From contig NZ_QRDZ01000002.1 of NCBI RefSeq assembly GCF_003386235.1, positions 248,001 through 312,000 on the forward strand: a DNA stretch of 64,000 nt, written 5' to 3'. The stretch is from Cohnella phaseoli (lineage in GTDB: Bacteria; Bacillota; Bacilli; Paenibacillales; Paenibacillaceae). Both the position numbers and the translations under genes were made by a program. A model generated the notes under the pieces. It had not been told where the DNA came from and made no database searches. It was given only the letters and a program-made list of their open reading frames with translations. Of this stretch, positions 17,776-27,374 are shown piece after piece. Each line of letters begins with the position of its first letter. The stretch's first letter is position 1.

Positions 17776-17891
17776 GATAAATTCCTCCCAAACGATAGGC
17801 ATACATTGAGTTCATCGAAGTCTTCTCCATCAGCATAACCAGAAAAGCGGATTGAATCGCCTTCAATGACGCGATAATAATCATACGGATT

Positions 17892-17937
17892 AAAAAAAGC
17901 TGCGGGAATGCCAGGAGACAGCCCCGAAGCTTTTTTT
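17892..17937 (-). terminator. Bidirectional terminator between the DUF4321 gene and maf
   Basis: AAAAAAAGCT...AGCTTTTTTT with an inner CGGG/CCCG pairing; long A and T runs on both flanks make it effective on either strand. It isolates the DUF4321 gene from maf. Confidence 0.85.
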
Positions 17938-17959
17938 ATTTTCGGCCCTCCGGCCGCAG

Positions 17960-18202
17960 TTACATTTTACGATAAAGCCAGATTGCGACGGCTGCGCCGA
18001 TCACGCTGAGCAGGCTTAGCCGAATTTCAAGATTCAAGCTGTATTTGATTACCGCCAAATCTGCAGCCGGCGACCAACTGACCTCCATCGCGCGGGTCAA
18101 GAAAGAGAGTCCCGGAACCTCCTTCAGCCAATTCGCGAGCAACGCGCCGGCCAGCAGTCCGAGAAAGATAAACAGCAGCAGAATCCATCCGTTTTTCTTC
18201 AT
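17960..18202 (-). CDS. DUF4321 small membrane protein
   Basis: 80 residues with two membrane helices: one at about 5-25 (WILLLFIFLGLLAGALLA) and one at 57-77 (IRLSLLSVIGAAVAIWLY). It matches the DUF4321 type found next to maf in Paenibacillaceae and Clostridia. Function unknown. It has its own promoter and terminator, so it is monocistronic. Confidence 0.8.
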   Translation of the reverse strand: MKKNGWILLLFIFLGLLAGALLANWLKEVPGLSFLTRAMEVSWSPAADLAVIKYSLNLEIRLSLLSVIGAAVAIWLYRKM

Positions 18203-18241
18203 TTATCCCTGTCTCCCACCATTCTTCAACACTTCTCTTTC

Positions 18242-18270
18242 ATTATACGGCCCTCGTACAAGTCGCACAA
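18242..18270 (-). promoter_or_regulatory. Sigma-A promoter of the DUF4321 gene
   Basis: Minus strand TTGTGC, 17-base spacer, TATAAT, about 33 bases upstream of the start codon. Confidence 0.7.
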
Positions 18271-18279
18271 CGGATATAA

Positions 18280-18309
18280 CAAAAGACAGCCTGAACGATG
18301 CAGACTGTC
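18280..18309 (-). terminator. Terminator after the SPOR-domain gene
   Basis: Minus strand GACAGTCTG and CAGGCTGTC pair over nine bases around a 7-base loop, followed by TTTTGTTAT. Confidence 0.7.
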
Positions 18310-18356
18310 CCGTTCTAAAGTCCCGAAGAAGCATACGGAAGCCGATTGTGCGGAAT

Positions 18357-19688
18357 TTAGCGCAAAATCGCACGCAAACGATGGTCCGCGAGCAGCGCGC
18401 TCATCGCCGCCGTCTGCATATTCCACAGCTGCTTCCGGGACGGCTCGCGCAAATACTCGGCCATGGCCGCCTCGCCGGCCTTCAGAGCTTGCGTCATTGC
18501 CGCCGTTTCTTCCGAGGCCCCGCTTCCCAAAGCTTTCGCATGTGAGGCAGCCTTCTTCCAGCGCTCCTGAGCCGCCTGCCATTCGGCAAGCCGCTTATCG
18601 CTGAGCGCCGAAGGCTGCCGCTCCTGCAATCCCGCACCCGATACCCGGACAAGCTCGCGAATCATGGCCGCGCCCGCATCGATAAACTCCGCTCCGTCTC
18701 CGGTCAAAGCGCCCGAGCCGACCTCCAGCGCGGCGCCTTCGATTGGCTTGATGTAAACGTCCAGACCGGTCATCTGCGCAGCCAGCAGCTCGGCCTCCTC
18801 CTTCGTCAGCGCCGCCGCCGCATACACGCGGTAGCCGTCGCTCGCATCCGTCCCCCAGGAGTACCCTTTATCTTTGAGCTGTCCTGCGGCAGTCTCCATG
18901 CTTTCTTGGCTGCGGAACACGCCGAACTGCAGCAAGTAATAACGGCTGGCTCCCGCCTCGGAAACGGCCTTCGCGGAAACGGCTCCGCTTGTCCCCTCTG
19001 TCGCTGTCGCTCCCCCCTTCTCCGCCGATGCGACGGGTGCGGAGACCGCTGCGGAGGACTGAGCCGGCAGCGCGGCAGGCGCGACTTCCGGCTGTTTCGG
19101 AAACAATGAGTCGCCGGTGAACAAACCAAGCGCCACGTAGCCGAACAGCACGCCGGTCGCGATTGCTCCTGTTACGGATAGCACCACTCTGCCCCAGGAA
19201 GGGCCGCGCTCGCGGACGATTTCGGTTGTCGTAATCGAATCGTACCAACCGTTGTCGGCTCCGGACGTTTTCCCGTCCCCGTATCCGTCGGCAGGCTTGT
19301 CCGTATTATTTTCGCGCTCTCGCTCCAGCCATTCCAGCACGGTGATATCCTCAAGGTCATCGCGAGCTTTTTTGCGCTTCGGATCGGAAGAGAAAGCTTT
19401 CTCCGCTAGCAGCGGTTGGCGGGGCGAGTCCGATTTCCGAATGATTTCCTCCAACGCGTGAATGTCGTCCGGATAAGCGCCTTTCCAGGCCTCGAACGCC
19501 GGCGGGGCGGCGGGAACTGTCTCTTGCGACGTCGGTTTTATTTCGATCGGCTCGGGTTGAAGGGCCGCAGGCAGCCCGCTCGATTTGGTCTTCGGTTCGG
19601 TCTGAACGACCGCGGGCAATTCGCTCGTCTTCGGCTTCGGTTTGGCCTGCGGTTCGAAACGAATGGTCATTCTGGCGTTGGATGGCAT
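18357..19688 (-). CDS. SPOR-domain membrane protein, SpoIIB-like
   Basis: 443 residues. A long Pro/Glu-rich cytoplasmic N-terminus (1-165), one membrane helix at about 167-190, a Ser/Ala/Val-rich linker, a SPOR domain from about residue 248 (RYYLLQFGVFRSQESMETA), and a C-terminal helical region unique to this type. SPOR domains bind denuded septal peptidoglycan. In B. subtilis spoIIB occupies this place upstream of maf and helps engulfment at the septum, so a SpoIIB role is likely but the sequence outside the SPOR domain is divergent. A sigma-E-like promoter precedes it. Start ATG at 19688 follows AAGGAGAG. Confidence 0.8.
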   Translation of the reverse strand: MPSNARMTIRFEPQAKPKPKTSELPAVVQTEPKTKSSGLPAALQPEPIEIKPTSQETVPAAPPAFEAWKGAYPDDIHALEEIIRKSDSPRQPLLAEKAFSSDPKRKKARDDLEDITVLEWLERERENNTDKPADGYGDGKTSGADNGWYDSITTTEIVRERGPSWGRVVLSVTGAIATGVLFGYVALGLFTGDSLFPKQPEVAPAALPAQSSAAVSAPVASAEKGGATATEGTSGAVSAKAVSEAGASRYYLLQFGVFRSQESMETAAGQLKDKGYSWGTDASDGYRVYAAAALTKEEAELLAAQMTGLDVYIKPIEGAALEVGSGALTGDGAEFIDAGAAMIRELVRVSGAGLQERQPSALSDKRLAEWQAAQERWKKAASHAKALGSGASEETAAMTQALKAGEAAMAEYLREPSRKQLWNMQTAAMSALLADHRLRAILR

Positions 19689-19720
19689 GCGGCTTCTCTC
19701 CTTGTCCTAATCTATGAAAT

Positions 19721-19749
19721 AGAATATGAGAGAAGAGAGAGAAATATGA
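19721..19749 (-). promoter_or_regulatory. Sigma-E-like promoter of the SPOR-domain gene
   Basis: Minus strand TCATATT, 14-base spacer, CATATTCT, close to the mother-cell sigma-E consensus, about 35 bases upstream of the start codon. No sigma-A promoter is visible there. Confidence 0.5.
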
Positions 19750-19751
19750 AC

Positions 19752-19788
19752 AAAAAACCGCCCCGGGCCTCTCAAGGCCGGAGCGGTT
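19752..19788 (-). terminator. Terminator after murC
   Basis: Minus strand AACCGCTCCGGCCT pairs with AGGCCCGGGGCGGTT with small mismatches, followed by six T. Confidence 0.88.
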
Positions 19789-19792
19789 GCGT

Positions 19793-21181
19793 TTATTCGG
19801 TTTCCCGTTCCTTCAACAAACGGGACAGCTCGACAGCCGTTTTCCAAATATCTCCGGCTCCCATCGTCAGCACAAGATCGCCTGGGGCCAGCCGTTCGGC
19901 GAGAATGTCTCGAACTTCTTCCCTTGTGGGCACGTAGGAAACGTTCGGATTACTGTTCTCGGCGATCATCTCCACGAGCTTGCGGGAGCTGACGCCTTCG
20001 ATTTTCTGCTCGCCGGCCGGCGAGTAGATGTCGGTAATAAACACTTCGTCCGCACCCGCGAACGCTTTGCTGAATGCGTCGAACAAGAAATACGTCCTTG
20101 TATATCGTTGGGGCTGGAATACGGCGATTATTCGTTTTCCAGTCGCTTTGGCGGCCTGGATCGTCGCCTGAATCTCCGTCGGATGATGCGCGTAGTCGTC
20201 GATGACCAGCATGTCCTTCACTTCGCCAACCACTTGAAACCGTCTCTTAGCGCCGCGGAACTCCTGAATCGCTTCCGCGATTGTTTGGAACGGCGCACCC
20301 GCCTCCAGACATACGATAATGGTTGCCAAAGCGTTATACACGTTATGGCGACCTGGAACGGACAAGGACACTTGGCCGAGCTCCTCGCCGCGATGGCTGA
20401 CCGTGAACGAGACGCAGCGGTCTCCAAGCTCAATATTCGTCGCTTTGTAATCCGCGTCTCCGGCCTCTGCGCCGTAAGTGATTACCCGTTTGTCCTGAAC
20501 CTGAGGCAGCAGCTCCCGAATGTTCTCGTCGTCCGCGCAGACGACGGCGCAACCGTCGGACTTGATGTTGCGCAGGAACGATACGTATGCCGCTTTCAAT
20601 TTATTGAAATCGCCGTCGTAGTTCTCCAGATGGTCGGCCTCGATGTTCGTCACGACGCCGATCGCCGACTCGTATTGGAGGAAGGAGCCGTCGCTCTCGT
20701 CCGCCTCCGCAACGACGAACGGGCCTTTGCCCGCCTTCGCGTTCGTACCGACGTTCATAATTTCCCCGCCGATAATGTAAGTCGGATCGAGCCGACAATT
20801 CTCCATGACGAGAGCGATCATGGAGGAGGTCGTCGTCTTCCCGTGCGCGCCGGCAACCGCGATGCCTGTACGGGCGTTCAACAGACGAGCCAGCATTTCG
20901 GCACGGTGCAAGACGGGAATGTTAAGCCTCTCCGCCTCCCGACGCTCGACGTTGTCCTTGGACAAAGCCGTCGAATAAACGACGAGATCGGCCCCCTGTA
21001 CGTTACCCGCTTCATGACCGATAAAAATTTGCGCGCCTTTGGCTGCCAACTTCTCGGTCAGCTCCTGGCTCGCTACATCGGAGCCCGACACGCGATAGCC
21101 CATCTCCAGCATAACCCGGGCGATGGCGCTCATGCCGTAGCCGCCGATGCCGATAAAATGCACATGTTCTGCAGTCTGCAA
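19793..21181 (-). CDS. murC: UDP-N-acetylmuramate--L-alanine ligase
   Basis: 462 residues. N-terminal UDP-binding [16 protein letters not shown], central ATPase [11 protein letters not shown], and [13 protein letters not shown] in the C-terminal half, all MurC signatures. Adds the first amino acid to the peptidoglycan stem peptide in the cytoplasm. Located seven bases downstream of folC; in B. subtilis the comC prepilin peptidase gene is at this place instead. Confidence 0.97.
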   Translation of the reverse strand: MQTAEHVHFIGIGGYGMSAIARVMLEMGYRVSGSDVASQELTEKLAAKGAQIFIGHEAGNVQGADLVVYSTALSKDNVERREAERLNIPVLHRAEMLARLLNARTGIAVAGAHGKTTTSSMIALVMENCRLDPTYIIGGEIMNVGTNAKAGKGPFVVAEADESDGSFLQYESAIGVVTNIEADHLENYDGDFNKLKAAYVSFLRNIKSDGCAVVCADDENIRELLPQVQDKRVITYGAEAGDADYKATNIELGDRCVSFTVSHRGEELGQVSLSVPGRHNVYNALATIIVCLEAGAPFQTIAEAIQEFRGAKRRFQVVGEVKDMLVIDDYAHHPTEIQATIQAAKATGKRIIAVFQPQRYTRTYFLFDAFSKAFAGADEVFITDIYSPAGEQKIEGVSSRKLVEMIAENSNPNVSYVPTREEVRDILAERLAPGDLVLTMGAGDIWKTAVELSRLLKERETE

Positions 21182-21188
21182 CGAAGCT

Positions 21189-22574
21189 TCACCAGCCTTT
21201 TTCAGATTTCGTGCCTTGAAGCAGCCAAGAACGGACGTCCGCGATCAGGTACAGCGTACCGGTCACCGCGTTCAGCACGTTCGCATCCCCGGCTGAAGAT
21301 GAAGCCCCGAGCAGCAACTCCAGCGCGCGCCGCCAATCCGGCTCCACGATCACGGTAGGCGACAGATCCAGCTCTGCGGCCACCCGCGCCGCGACGGCGG
21401 CGAGCTCGTCGGCATTCATTTTTTTATGAAAATCCGGTTCCGTAATCACAAGCGTATCCACCAATGGTAGTATATGCCGCAATGAATGCTCATGATTCTT
21501 ATTCGGCATCATCGCCATCATTACATTCAGGCGATCGAACGTATATACGTTCTTCAGAGCGCGGCTAAGCGCCTCCATCCCCTCCGGATTGTGCGCTCCG
21601 TCGATTAGAATTCTCGGCTGGCGGGATACCATCTCCAGCCTTCCGGGCCATTTGGTCTCCTTCAAACCGGCTTCCAAATGCTCGTCGTCGACGATCAGCG
21701 CGCAATACTGACGCAGCACTTCAAGCGCCATGACCGCCGCCGCCGCGTTCGCGATCTGATGCTCGCCGCTTAGCGTAATCGTCAAAGCAGGAATAGCCCG
21801 GAATGGGCTGCGGAAAGAAAAGCTCTGTTCATCTTCCGCCACGGTCAACGTTTCGCTGACGAACTGCTCTCCCGCCCGGTATACGGTCGCTTTGCGCGCG
21901 CGCGCCGTCTCTTCGACGACCTGCACGACCTCCGGCTGGGTGACCGATGTAACGACGGGCACGCCCGACTTGATAATGCCGGCCTTCTCGCGGGCGATAT
22001 CGGTCAGCGTCGGTCCAAGCACGTCCATATGGTCGTGGCCGACGTTGGTAATAATGCTGACCACCGGGGTGACGACGTTGGTCACATCCAAACGGCCGCC
22101 AAGTCCGGTCTCCCACACGACGTAATCAGGGAACGAAACCGTTCCGTAATAGAGCAGTGCCAGCGCCGTCGTTACCTCGAACATCGTAGGCGCGCCTAAC
22201 TCGCCCCCAGCCAGTTCCTCCGCCGCTGGCTTCAGCCGATTGGCGAGCATTACGAGATGCTCATCGGCGATGTCTTCTGCGTTGTATTGCAGACGGTTGG
22301 AATAAGAGGTGAGATAAGGGGACGTAAACGTCCCCACGTCGTATCCGCTTTTCAGCAGCACGCTCGTCAGATAGGCGCATACCGAGCCTTTGCCGTTCGT
22401 TCCCGCCACATGGATGAACTTCAGCCTCCGCTCCGGATGGTTGAATCGTTCCATCAACGCCTGGATCCGGTCAAGGCCCGGACGGATGCCGAAAGCGGTC
22501 AGCCCGGTAATCCAAGCCATCGCTTCCTCGGCCGTGCGGAAGGCAATCTGTTCGGCTTGTTTGTCATTAGTCAT
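21189..22574 (-). CDS. folC: Folylpolyglutamate / dihydrofolate synthase
   Basis: 461 residues. Mur-ligase fold with [15 protein letters not shown] (P-loop), [28 protein letters not shown] and a C-terminal domain containing DGAHNPEGM. Adds glutamate to dihydropteroate and tetrahydrofolate. Sits between valS and murC, conserved downstream of valS in Bacillales. Confidence 0.96.
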   Translation of the reverse strand: MTNDKQAEQIAFRTAEEAMAWITGLTAFGIRPGLDRIQALMERFNHPERRLKFIHVAGTNGKGSVCAYLTSVLLKSGYDVGTFTSPYLTSYSNRLQYNAEDIADEHLVMLANRLKPAAEELAGGELGAPTMFEVTTALALLYYGTVSFPDYVVWETGLGGRLDVTNVVTPVVSIITNVGHDHMDVLGPTLTDIAREKAGIIKSGVPVVTSVTQPEVVQVVEETARARKATVYRAGEQFVSETLTVAEDEQSFSFRSPFRAIPALTITLSGEHQIANAAAAVMALEVLRQYCALIVDDEHLEAGLKETKWPGRLEMVSRQPRILIDGAHNPEGMEALSRALKNVYTFDRLNVMMAMMPNKNHEHSLRHILPLVDTLVITEPDFHKKMNADELAAVAARVAAELDLSPTVIVEPDWRRALELLLGASSSAGDANVLNAVTGTLYLIADVRSWLLQGTKSEKGW

Positions 22575-22592
22575 GTTGCCTTGCGCCTCCCG

Positions 22593-25259
22593 TCATCCTT
22601 GCAGCTCGGCGATTCTCGCCAGCACCTTGTCGCGCTTGTCGCGGTAATCCTGTCCTTTGGCCCGCTCCTGCTCAACGACATGCGCCGGAGCTTTGGAAAT
22701 ATAGCCTTCGTTGGAGAGCTTCTTCTCGACCCGCTCCACTTCAGCATTTAAACCGTCCAGCTCTTTGTTCAAACGAGCAATTTCCTGGGCAATGTCGATC
22801 AATCCGGCGAGCGGCAAGTACAGCTCGGCTCCCGTCACGATCGCCGTCATCGCCTTGTCCGGAGGCGTCAACGCGCGATCGAGCGTATAGGCGGACGTAT
22901 TGCAGAAACGTTGAATGTAAATTTCGTTTCGCGAGAAAATCGCTTCTTCCGCCTCTCCCGTCGGTTTCAGCAGCAGCTCGATTTTCTTTCCCGGGGATAC
23001 ATTCACTTCCGCGCGAATGTTGCGAACCGCGCGGATTGCCTCCATCAGCAGCTCCATCTCCTTGACGGAGCCCGAAGCTTCGAAGTCGGCGCGGTATTCC
23101 GGCCAAGCCGCCAGCATAATCGTCTCGCCCGGCTCGTGAGGCAGATGCTGCCAAATCTCCTCGGACAAATACGGCATGAACGGGTGCAGCAGACGCAGAG
23201 TGCGATCCAGCACATAGGCCAGCACCGACTGCGTGCTGCGCTTGGCCGCGGGGTCGTCCCCGTACAGCGTAAGCTTGGAAAATTCGATATACCAATCGCA
23301 TAGATCGTCCCAGATGAAGTTGTACAGCAAGCGTCCGGTTTCTCCGAACTCGTAGTTCTCCATCAGACGAGTAATGTCGCGGGCGGTTTCGTTAAAGCGG
23401 TGCAAAATCCAGCGATCCGCGGTCGACAGCTCGCCGCTCAGATCGATCTGTTCATGCGTGAAGCCTTCCAGGTTCATCAACGCGAAGCGCGAAGCGTTCC
23501 AGATCTTGTTGGCGAAGTTGCGCGCCTGCTCGACCTTCTCGAAACGGAAGCGCAAATCCTGACCTGGCGTGCTGCCGGTCGAGATCATAAAGCGCATCGC
23601 ATCCGCGCCGTACTTCTCGATCACCTCGAGCGGATCGACGCCGTTGCCAAGCGATTTGGACATTTTGCGGCCGTCCGCGTCGCGGACAAGGCCGTGAATA
23701 AGCACATCCTTAAACGGAATGCGATCGGTAAACTCCAGCGCCGTGAAAATCATCCGGGCAACCCAGAAGTAGATGATGTCGTAGCCGGTCACGAGCACAG
23801 CGGTCGGATAGTAGCGTTTGAAGTCTTCGCTGTCCTCCGGCCAGCCCAGCGTGGAGAACGGCCACAGCGCCGAGCTGAACCACGTATCCAGTACGTCGTT
23901 GTCCTGCTTCCACGGCGAGCCCGGCTGCTCCGCGCCCTCCGGCGCTTCCATGCCGACGTAAATCTCGCCGGTCGTCTCGTGGTACCAGGCCGGAATGCGG
24001 TGTCCCCACCAGAGCTGACGGGATATGCACCAGTCGCGCACGTTCTCGATCCAGTGCAGATAAATTTTCTCGAACCTGTCCGGCACGAAGTTAACGCCCG
24101 CTCCCGACTTCTGCGAAACGATCGCTTGCTCGGCGAGCGGCTTCATGTTGACGAACCACTGCGTGGATAAATACGGCTCGACGACCGCGCCGGAGCGCTC
24201 GCTGTGTCCGACCTGGTGCACATGATCCTCAATGTTGATGCAGACGCCTTGCTCCTGCAAGTCCTTGACGATCGCCTTGCGGCAATCCGCGCGGTCCAGT
24301 CCATTGTACGGACCGGCGAACTCGTTCATCTTGCCGCCTTCGTCCATCACCGTAATTTGCGGCAGGTCGTGCCTTGCGCCGACCTCGAAGTCGTTCGGAT
24401 CGTGCGCAGGCGTAATCTTGACTGCGCCGCTGCCGAACTCCTTGTCGACATATTCGTCGCCGACAATCGGAATCTCGCGGTTAACGATCGGCAGCAGGAT
24501 CATTTTGCCGATCAGATGCTTGTAGCGCTCGTCCTCCGGATGAACGGCGACAGCCGTATCTCCGAGCATCGTTTCCGGACGCGTTGTCGCGACCGTAATC
24601 GATCCGCTGCCGTCGGCAAGCGGATAACGGAGATGATACAGATGTCCGTTTACTTCCTTATGTTCGACCTCAATGTCCGACAAAGCGGTGCGAGCTGCCG
24701 GATCCCAGTTAATGATCCGTTTGCCGCGATAGATCAACCCTTTGTCGTACAGGCGCACGAACACCTGGCGCACCGCCTTCGACAGGCCGTCGTCCAGCGT
24801 AAACCGCTCGCGGGAATAGTCGAGGCTGAGCCCCATTTTCGACCATTGGTCGCGGATCGTTCCCGCATACAGCTCCTTCCACTCCCACACCTTCTCCAGG
24901 AACGCCTCGCGGCCGAGATCGTAGCGGCTCTTGCCCTCTTCTCGCAGCTTCTGCTCCACCTTCGTCTGGGTGGCGATGCCCGCATGATCGGTTCCCGGCA
25001 GCCAGAGCGCGTCAAAGCCCTGCATCCGCTTGAAGCGGATCAGAATATCCTGCAACGTAAAATCGAGCGCATGCCCGATGTGCAGCATGCCCGTTACGTT
25101 CGGCGGCGGAATGACGATCGTGTATTTAGGTGCGTCAGGTCGGCGTCCGGCTTGAAAATAGCCGCTCTTCAGCCAATGGTCGTACCATTTGCGCTCGGCG
25201 CTTGTCGGGTCGTAGGTCGTCGGCAATTCGACGTTCGGGGTTTTCGTGGATTCGGACAT
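22593..25259 (-). CDS. valS: Valyl-tRNA synthetase
   Basis: 888 residues from the ATG at 25259 ([18 protein letters not shown]). Class I signatures: HIGHALDF as [12 protein letters not shown] as KMSKS, the CP1 editing domain between them, the anticodon-binding domain, and the C-terminal coiled-coil arm typical of ValRS ([19 protein letters not shown]). The start is chosen because a longer in-frame reading would run back through the T-box leader. GGAGGT lies ten bases upstream. Expression is controlled by the T-box according to tRNA-Val charging. First gene of valS-folC-murC. Confidence 0.97.
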   Translation of the reverse strand: MSESTKTPNVELPTTYDPTSAERKWYDHWLKSGYFQAGRRPDAPKYTIVIPPPNVTGMLHIGHALDFTLQDILIRFKRMQGFDALWLPGTDHAGIATQTKVEQKLREEGKSRYDLGREAFLEKVWEWKELYAGTIRDQWSKMGLSLDYSRERFTLDDGLSKAVRQVFVRLYDKGLIYRGKRIINWDPAARTALSDIEVEHKEVNGHLYHLRYPLADGSGSITVATTRPETMLGDTAVAVHPEDERYKHLIGKMILLPIVNREIPIVGDEYVDKEFGSGAVKITPAHDPNDFEVGARHDLPQITVMDEGGKMNEFAGPYNGLDRADCRKAIVKDLQEQGVCINIEDHVHQVGHSERSGAVVEPYLSTQWFVNMKPLAEQAIVSQKSGAGVNFVPDRFEKIYLHWIENVRDWCISRQLWWGHRIPAWYHETTGEIYVGMEAPEGAEQPGSPWKQDNDVLDTWFSSALWPFSTLGWPEDSEDFKRYYPTAVLVTGYDIIYFWVARMIFTALEFTDRIPFKDVLIHGLVRDADGRKMSKSLGNGVDPLEVIEKYGADAMRFMISTGSTPGQDLRFRFEKVEQARNFANKIWNASRFALMNLEGFTHEQIDLSGELSTADRWILHRFNETARDITRLMENYEFGETGRLLYNFIWDDLCDWYIEFSKLTLYGDDPAAKRSTQSVLAYVLDRTLRLLHPFMPYLSEEIWQHLPHEPGETIMLAAWPEYRADFEASGSVKEMELLMEAIRAVRNIRAEVNVSPGKKIELLLKPTGEAEEAIFSRNEIYIQRFCNTSAYTLDRALTPPDKAMTAIVTGAELYLPLAGLIDIAQEIARLNKELDGLNAEVERVEKKLSNEGYISKAPAHVVEQERAKGQDYRDKRDKVLARIAELQG

Positions 25260-25334
25260 GTGTGGCACTACCTCCATAGAGACATCAATTCGCGGTTTGC
25301 GTAGGGCTTGGCGCCTGCTGTACAGTCGCTTAGA

Positions 25335-25620
25335 GCCGTAAAAAAAACAAAAACCTCCCGTCACAAAGGACGAAAGGTAAACTTCCGTGGTACCACCTTC
25401 GTTCCGCACGATCCCCTCAAACGGATTCGTAACGGCACTCGACGCAAAGTAACGGTTGCCACCGTCCCGTTCTATCGCCGGCCCCAGGCCGACTTTCGAA
25501 AGCGGGAAACTCCAGGGCGACTCGCAGCAGCTCATTTGCCGCGGAACCTCTCAGCGCTGCCTTGGCAGCGGTCCCGCTCTCTGAAGGATGATCTGACTGC
25601 TCTTCCCTATCCTCGTTATT
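25335..25620 (-). ncRNA. T-box riboswitch of valS
   Basis: The minus strand leader contains AAGGTGGTACCACGG, the T-box that pairs with the uncharged tRNA acceptor end, followed by a terminator: ACCTTTCGTC pairs with GACGGGAGGT and is trailed by a long T run. The 5' part of the leader (about 150 nt) would form Stem I. A GTC triplet in GCGAGTCGCCC is the plausible valine specifier codon but I could not confirm it by folding. Uncharged tRNA-Val should stabilise the antiterminator and permit valS transcription. Confidence 0.93.
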
Positions 25621-25627
25621 GTAACTT

Positions 25628-25656
25628 ATTTTACCCTCCACCCGTAAGAGAGTCAA
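25628..25656 (-). promoter_or_regulatory. Promoter of the valS T-box transcript
   Basis: Minus strand TTGACT, 17-base spacer, TAAAAT: a near-consensus sigma-A promoter placed just ahead of the T-box leader. Confidence 0.82.
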
Positions 25657-25677
25657 TACGGCGCTTTGGAGCAACGA

Positions 25678-25906
25678 CGAAGAGGCTGTCCCATAAGCCG
25701 AACAAGTTGCTCTGAAAGATAAATCGATGAACAAGGAGATAGGTGTATGTATCCCCCTCCGATGCTATACGCTCCTGAAAACTTGAATGGGTAGACCCGT
25801 TAATAGCTGGTTTCAGGAGCGTATGAGGCAGTCTCCGGGAGGTACATACACCTTCTTTGTTTAATCGATCATCTCATGCAACTCTGCTTATGAGACAGCC
25901 CCTTCG
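25678..25906. mobile_element. Palindromic MITE-like element, copy 1
   Basis: About 225 bp with near-full-length inverted symmetry. The ends AGAGGCTGTCCCATAAG and CTTATGAGACAGCCCCT are inverted repeats. Further inside, GGTGTATGTA pairs with TACATACACC, and TATACGCTCCTGAAA with TTTCAGGAGCGTAT. The apical loop holds GGGTAGACCC. A diverged second copy lies at 58467-58689. No ORF is present, so it is non-autonomous. It begins 11 bases beyond the stop of spoVID (which reads toward it) and may also act as that gene's terminator. Confidence 0.75.
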
Positions 25907-25916
25907 TGCTCCGGGC

Positions 25917-27215
25917 TTAGGGAATGTACAGCACCTGTCCTTCCGACAAGTAAGGCTCCTGCAAGCGATTGTACAGCTGAAGCTCGCGCATCTGGAGATT
26001 GTAGCGGCTGGCGATCTCCTCAAGCGTCTCCTCGCGCTGGACGATGCACATTCTGACTTTACGGAACGATTGTCCCTCCGAGCCGCCGCTTAGAAACAGC
26101 CGCGTCCACTCGATTTCGTCGCCCGATCTCGCATTCTGCGCCGCATTGCTTTCCTGCTCGGACTGCTGCTCCGCCAGCGCCGCCTCCTGACTGCGAAGCT
26201 GCGCCTCCCGCTTTGCGCCTTTATCGCCAAGTTGACTGAGCAATCCAACTCCGGAGGCTTGGGAAGACGCCGCGGAATCCAGGGGCTTGCCCCCCAAGGC
26301 TACCCGCAAATCCTGCTTCTCTTCCGCCACAGGAAGCTGGGACTCCGCTACCGGAGGTTCTTCGCCATCGCTTTCGGCATCCGCTCCGATTCCCGGACCG
26401 GCCTCGGCCAGCTGCTCTGCTGCGGGTCTTCCCGTTGACAGGTCGCCCCACTGCACGCCTCCTTCGCCGCTGTCGGTCAGATCCGCCCCCTCGGCAGATC
26501 CCTGCGCTGTCTCAACCTGATCGCTCCTTGCTTCCTCCAATTGCTGGAACATCGAAAGCCAACTGCTTTCCTTGGCCTCCTTGCCCTCTTTGGAGGCATC
26601 GTGGGCAAACGCCGCGTCCGTCTCCTGCTGCAAGCCCCATTCATCGACGCGCTCCTGCTCGACCAATTCCCCGCCAAGAAACGCTGCCTCTTCCGCCGCT
26701 TCGGTCTCTGCGTCCGCCTTGACATCGCCGTACCCGAACGAAGCCTCCTGCTCAACCGACCTTAACTGAGCGCTTGCGTCCTGAGCGTCTTCCGGCTGCG
26801 CTTGATGCACGACCGTAAAGCTGTCGTCCCGCCAAACCGGGCTTTGGACGGATTGCATCTGCAGCCCCCGCAGCGCCAGCACCCCCGTTACATTAAGGGA
26901 GCGAGTCGTCAGCAGGTCGACGTCGAAATTATCGATCTCCACCGCCAGCTCTTCCACACTCTGAATGCGGTTAAGCGGAAGGGCGATCTCCACCGGAATC
27001 CAGTGCTCAAGCTGGGACAAGCCTGAACCGCCCTGCGACTGGTAAACGCCCGTCAGCAGCAAGTGCCCCCTTAACAGCACTTGATCGTCTTGAGGCAAAG
27101 CTTGCATATGAGGTACCAATTCGATTTCTTCCAGCTCTTCGATTGCGGCTACATCATCAGGCAGATGCACGCGCTCGTAAATGTCGAATCGCAGCCCGCT
27201 TAATTGATCCGTCAC
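25917..27215 (-). CDS. spoVID: Stage VI sporulation protein D (SpoVID)-like, LysM protein
   Basis: 432 residues. N-terminal conserved region starting MTDQLSGLRFDIYERVHLP, the type of domain SpoVID uses on the spore surface; a long acidic, Glu/Ala/Ser-rich and repetitive middle (about 150-370) of low complexity; and a C-terminal LysM domain (CIVQREETLEEIASRYNL, LYNRLQEPYLSEGQVLYIP). SpoVID drives encasement of the spore by coat proteins with SafA and SpoIVA. Downstream of hemL as in Bacillus. ysxE, which follows spoVID in B. subtilis, is missing and the MITE-like element stands in its place. A sigma-E-like promoter precedes it. Confidence 0.88.
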   Translation of the reverse strand: MTDQLSGLRFDIYERVHLPDDVAAIEELEEIELVPHMQALPQDDQVLLRGHLLLTGVYQSQGGSGLSQLEHWIPVEIALPLNRIQSVEELAVEIDNFDVDLLTTRSLNVTGVLALRGLQMQSVQSPVWRDDSFTVVHQAQPEDAQDASAQLRSVEQEASFGYGDVKADAETEAAEEAAFLGGELVEQERVDEWGLQQETDAAFAHDASKEGKEAKESSWLSMFQQLEEARSDQVETAQGSAEGADLTDSGEGGVQWGDLSTGRPAAEQLAEAGPGIGADAESDGEEPPVAESQLPVAEEKQDLRVALGGKPLDSAASSQASGVGLLSQLGDKGAKREAQLRSQEAALAEQQSEQESNAAQNARSGDEIEWTRLFLSGGSEGQSFRKVRMCIVQREETLEEIASRYNLQMRELQLYNRLQEPYLSEGQVLYIP

Positions 27216-27281
27216 GACGAAGTCCTCCTTTCGGCATTAGCGTTCGGTCGATAAGACCGACACCTGTGCAATTCATTAATT

Positions 27282-27310
27282 ATCTATATGCCGGGGATGG
27301 GCGAGCATGA
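27282..27310 (-). promoter_or_regulatory. Possible sigma-E promoter of spoVID
   Basis: Minus strand TCATGCT, 13-base spacer, CATATAGAT, about 65 bases upstream of the spoVID start. The -10 fits sigma-E well, the -35 less so. Confidence 0.35.
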
Positions 27311-27312
27311 CT

Positions 27313-27358
27313 GAAAATGCAAACAACCTCTGCCAAGACGGGCAGAGGCTGTTTGCAT
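27313..27358 (-). terminator. Terminator after hemL
   Basis: ATGCAAACAACCTCTGCC and GGCAGAGGCTGTTTGCAT form an 18-bp stem (one wobble) with a 6-base loop; TTTTC follows on the minus strand. Confidence 0.88.
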
Positions 27359-27374
27359 ATCTTTCAATTCGGCT

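Noticed and set aside
19787..21358. Long plus-strand open frame (over 500 codons) opposite murC
   Set aside because: It is antisense to an unambiguous murC, has no ribosome site, and its translation is rich in Arg/His as expected for a GC-driven shadow frame.
23400..24170. Plus-strand frame of 256 codons inside valS
   Set aside because: Antisense shadow of a conserved essential gene; no ribosome site and no family motif.
25260..25535. In-frame N-terminal extension of valS
   Set aside because: The extension runs through the T-box and its terminator; the canonical ValRS N-terminus starts at 25259 after a ribosome site.
25678..25906. Attenuator belonging to valS
   Set aside because: It lies upstream of the valS promoter -35, so it is not in the valS leader, and a second copy occurs elsewhere.
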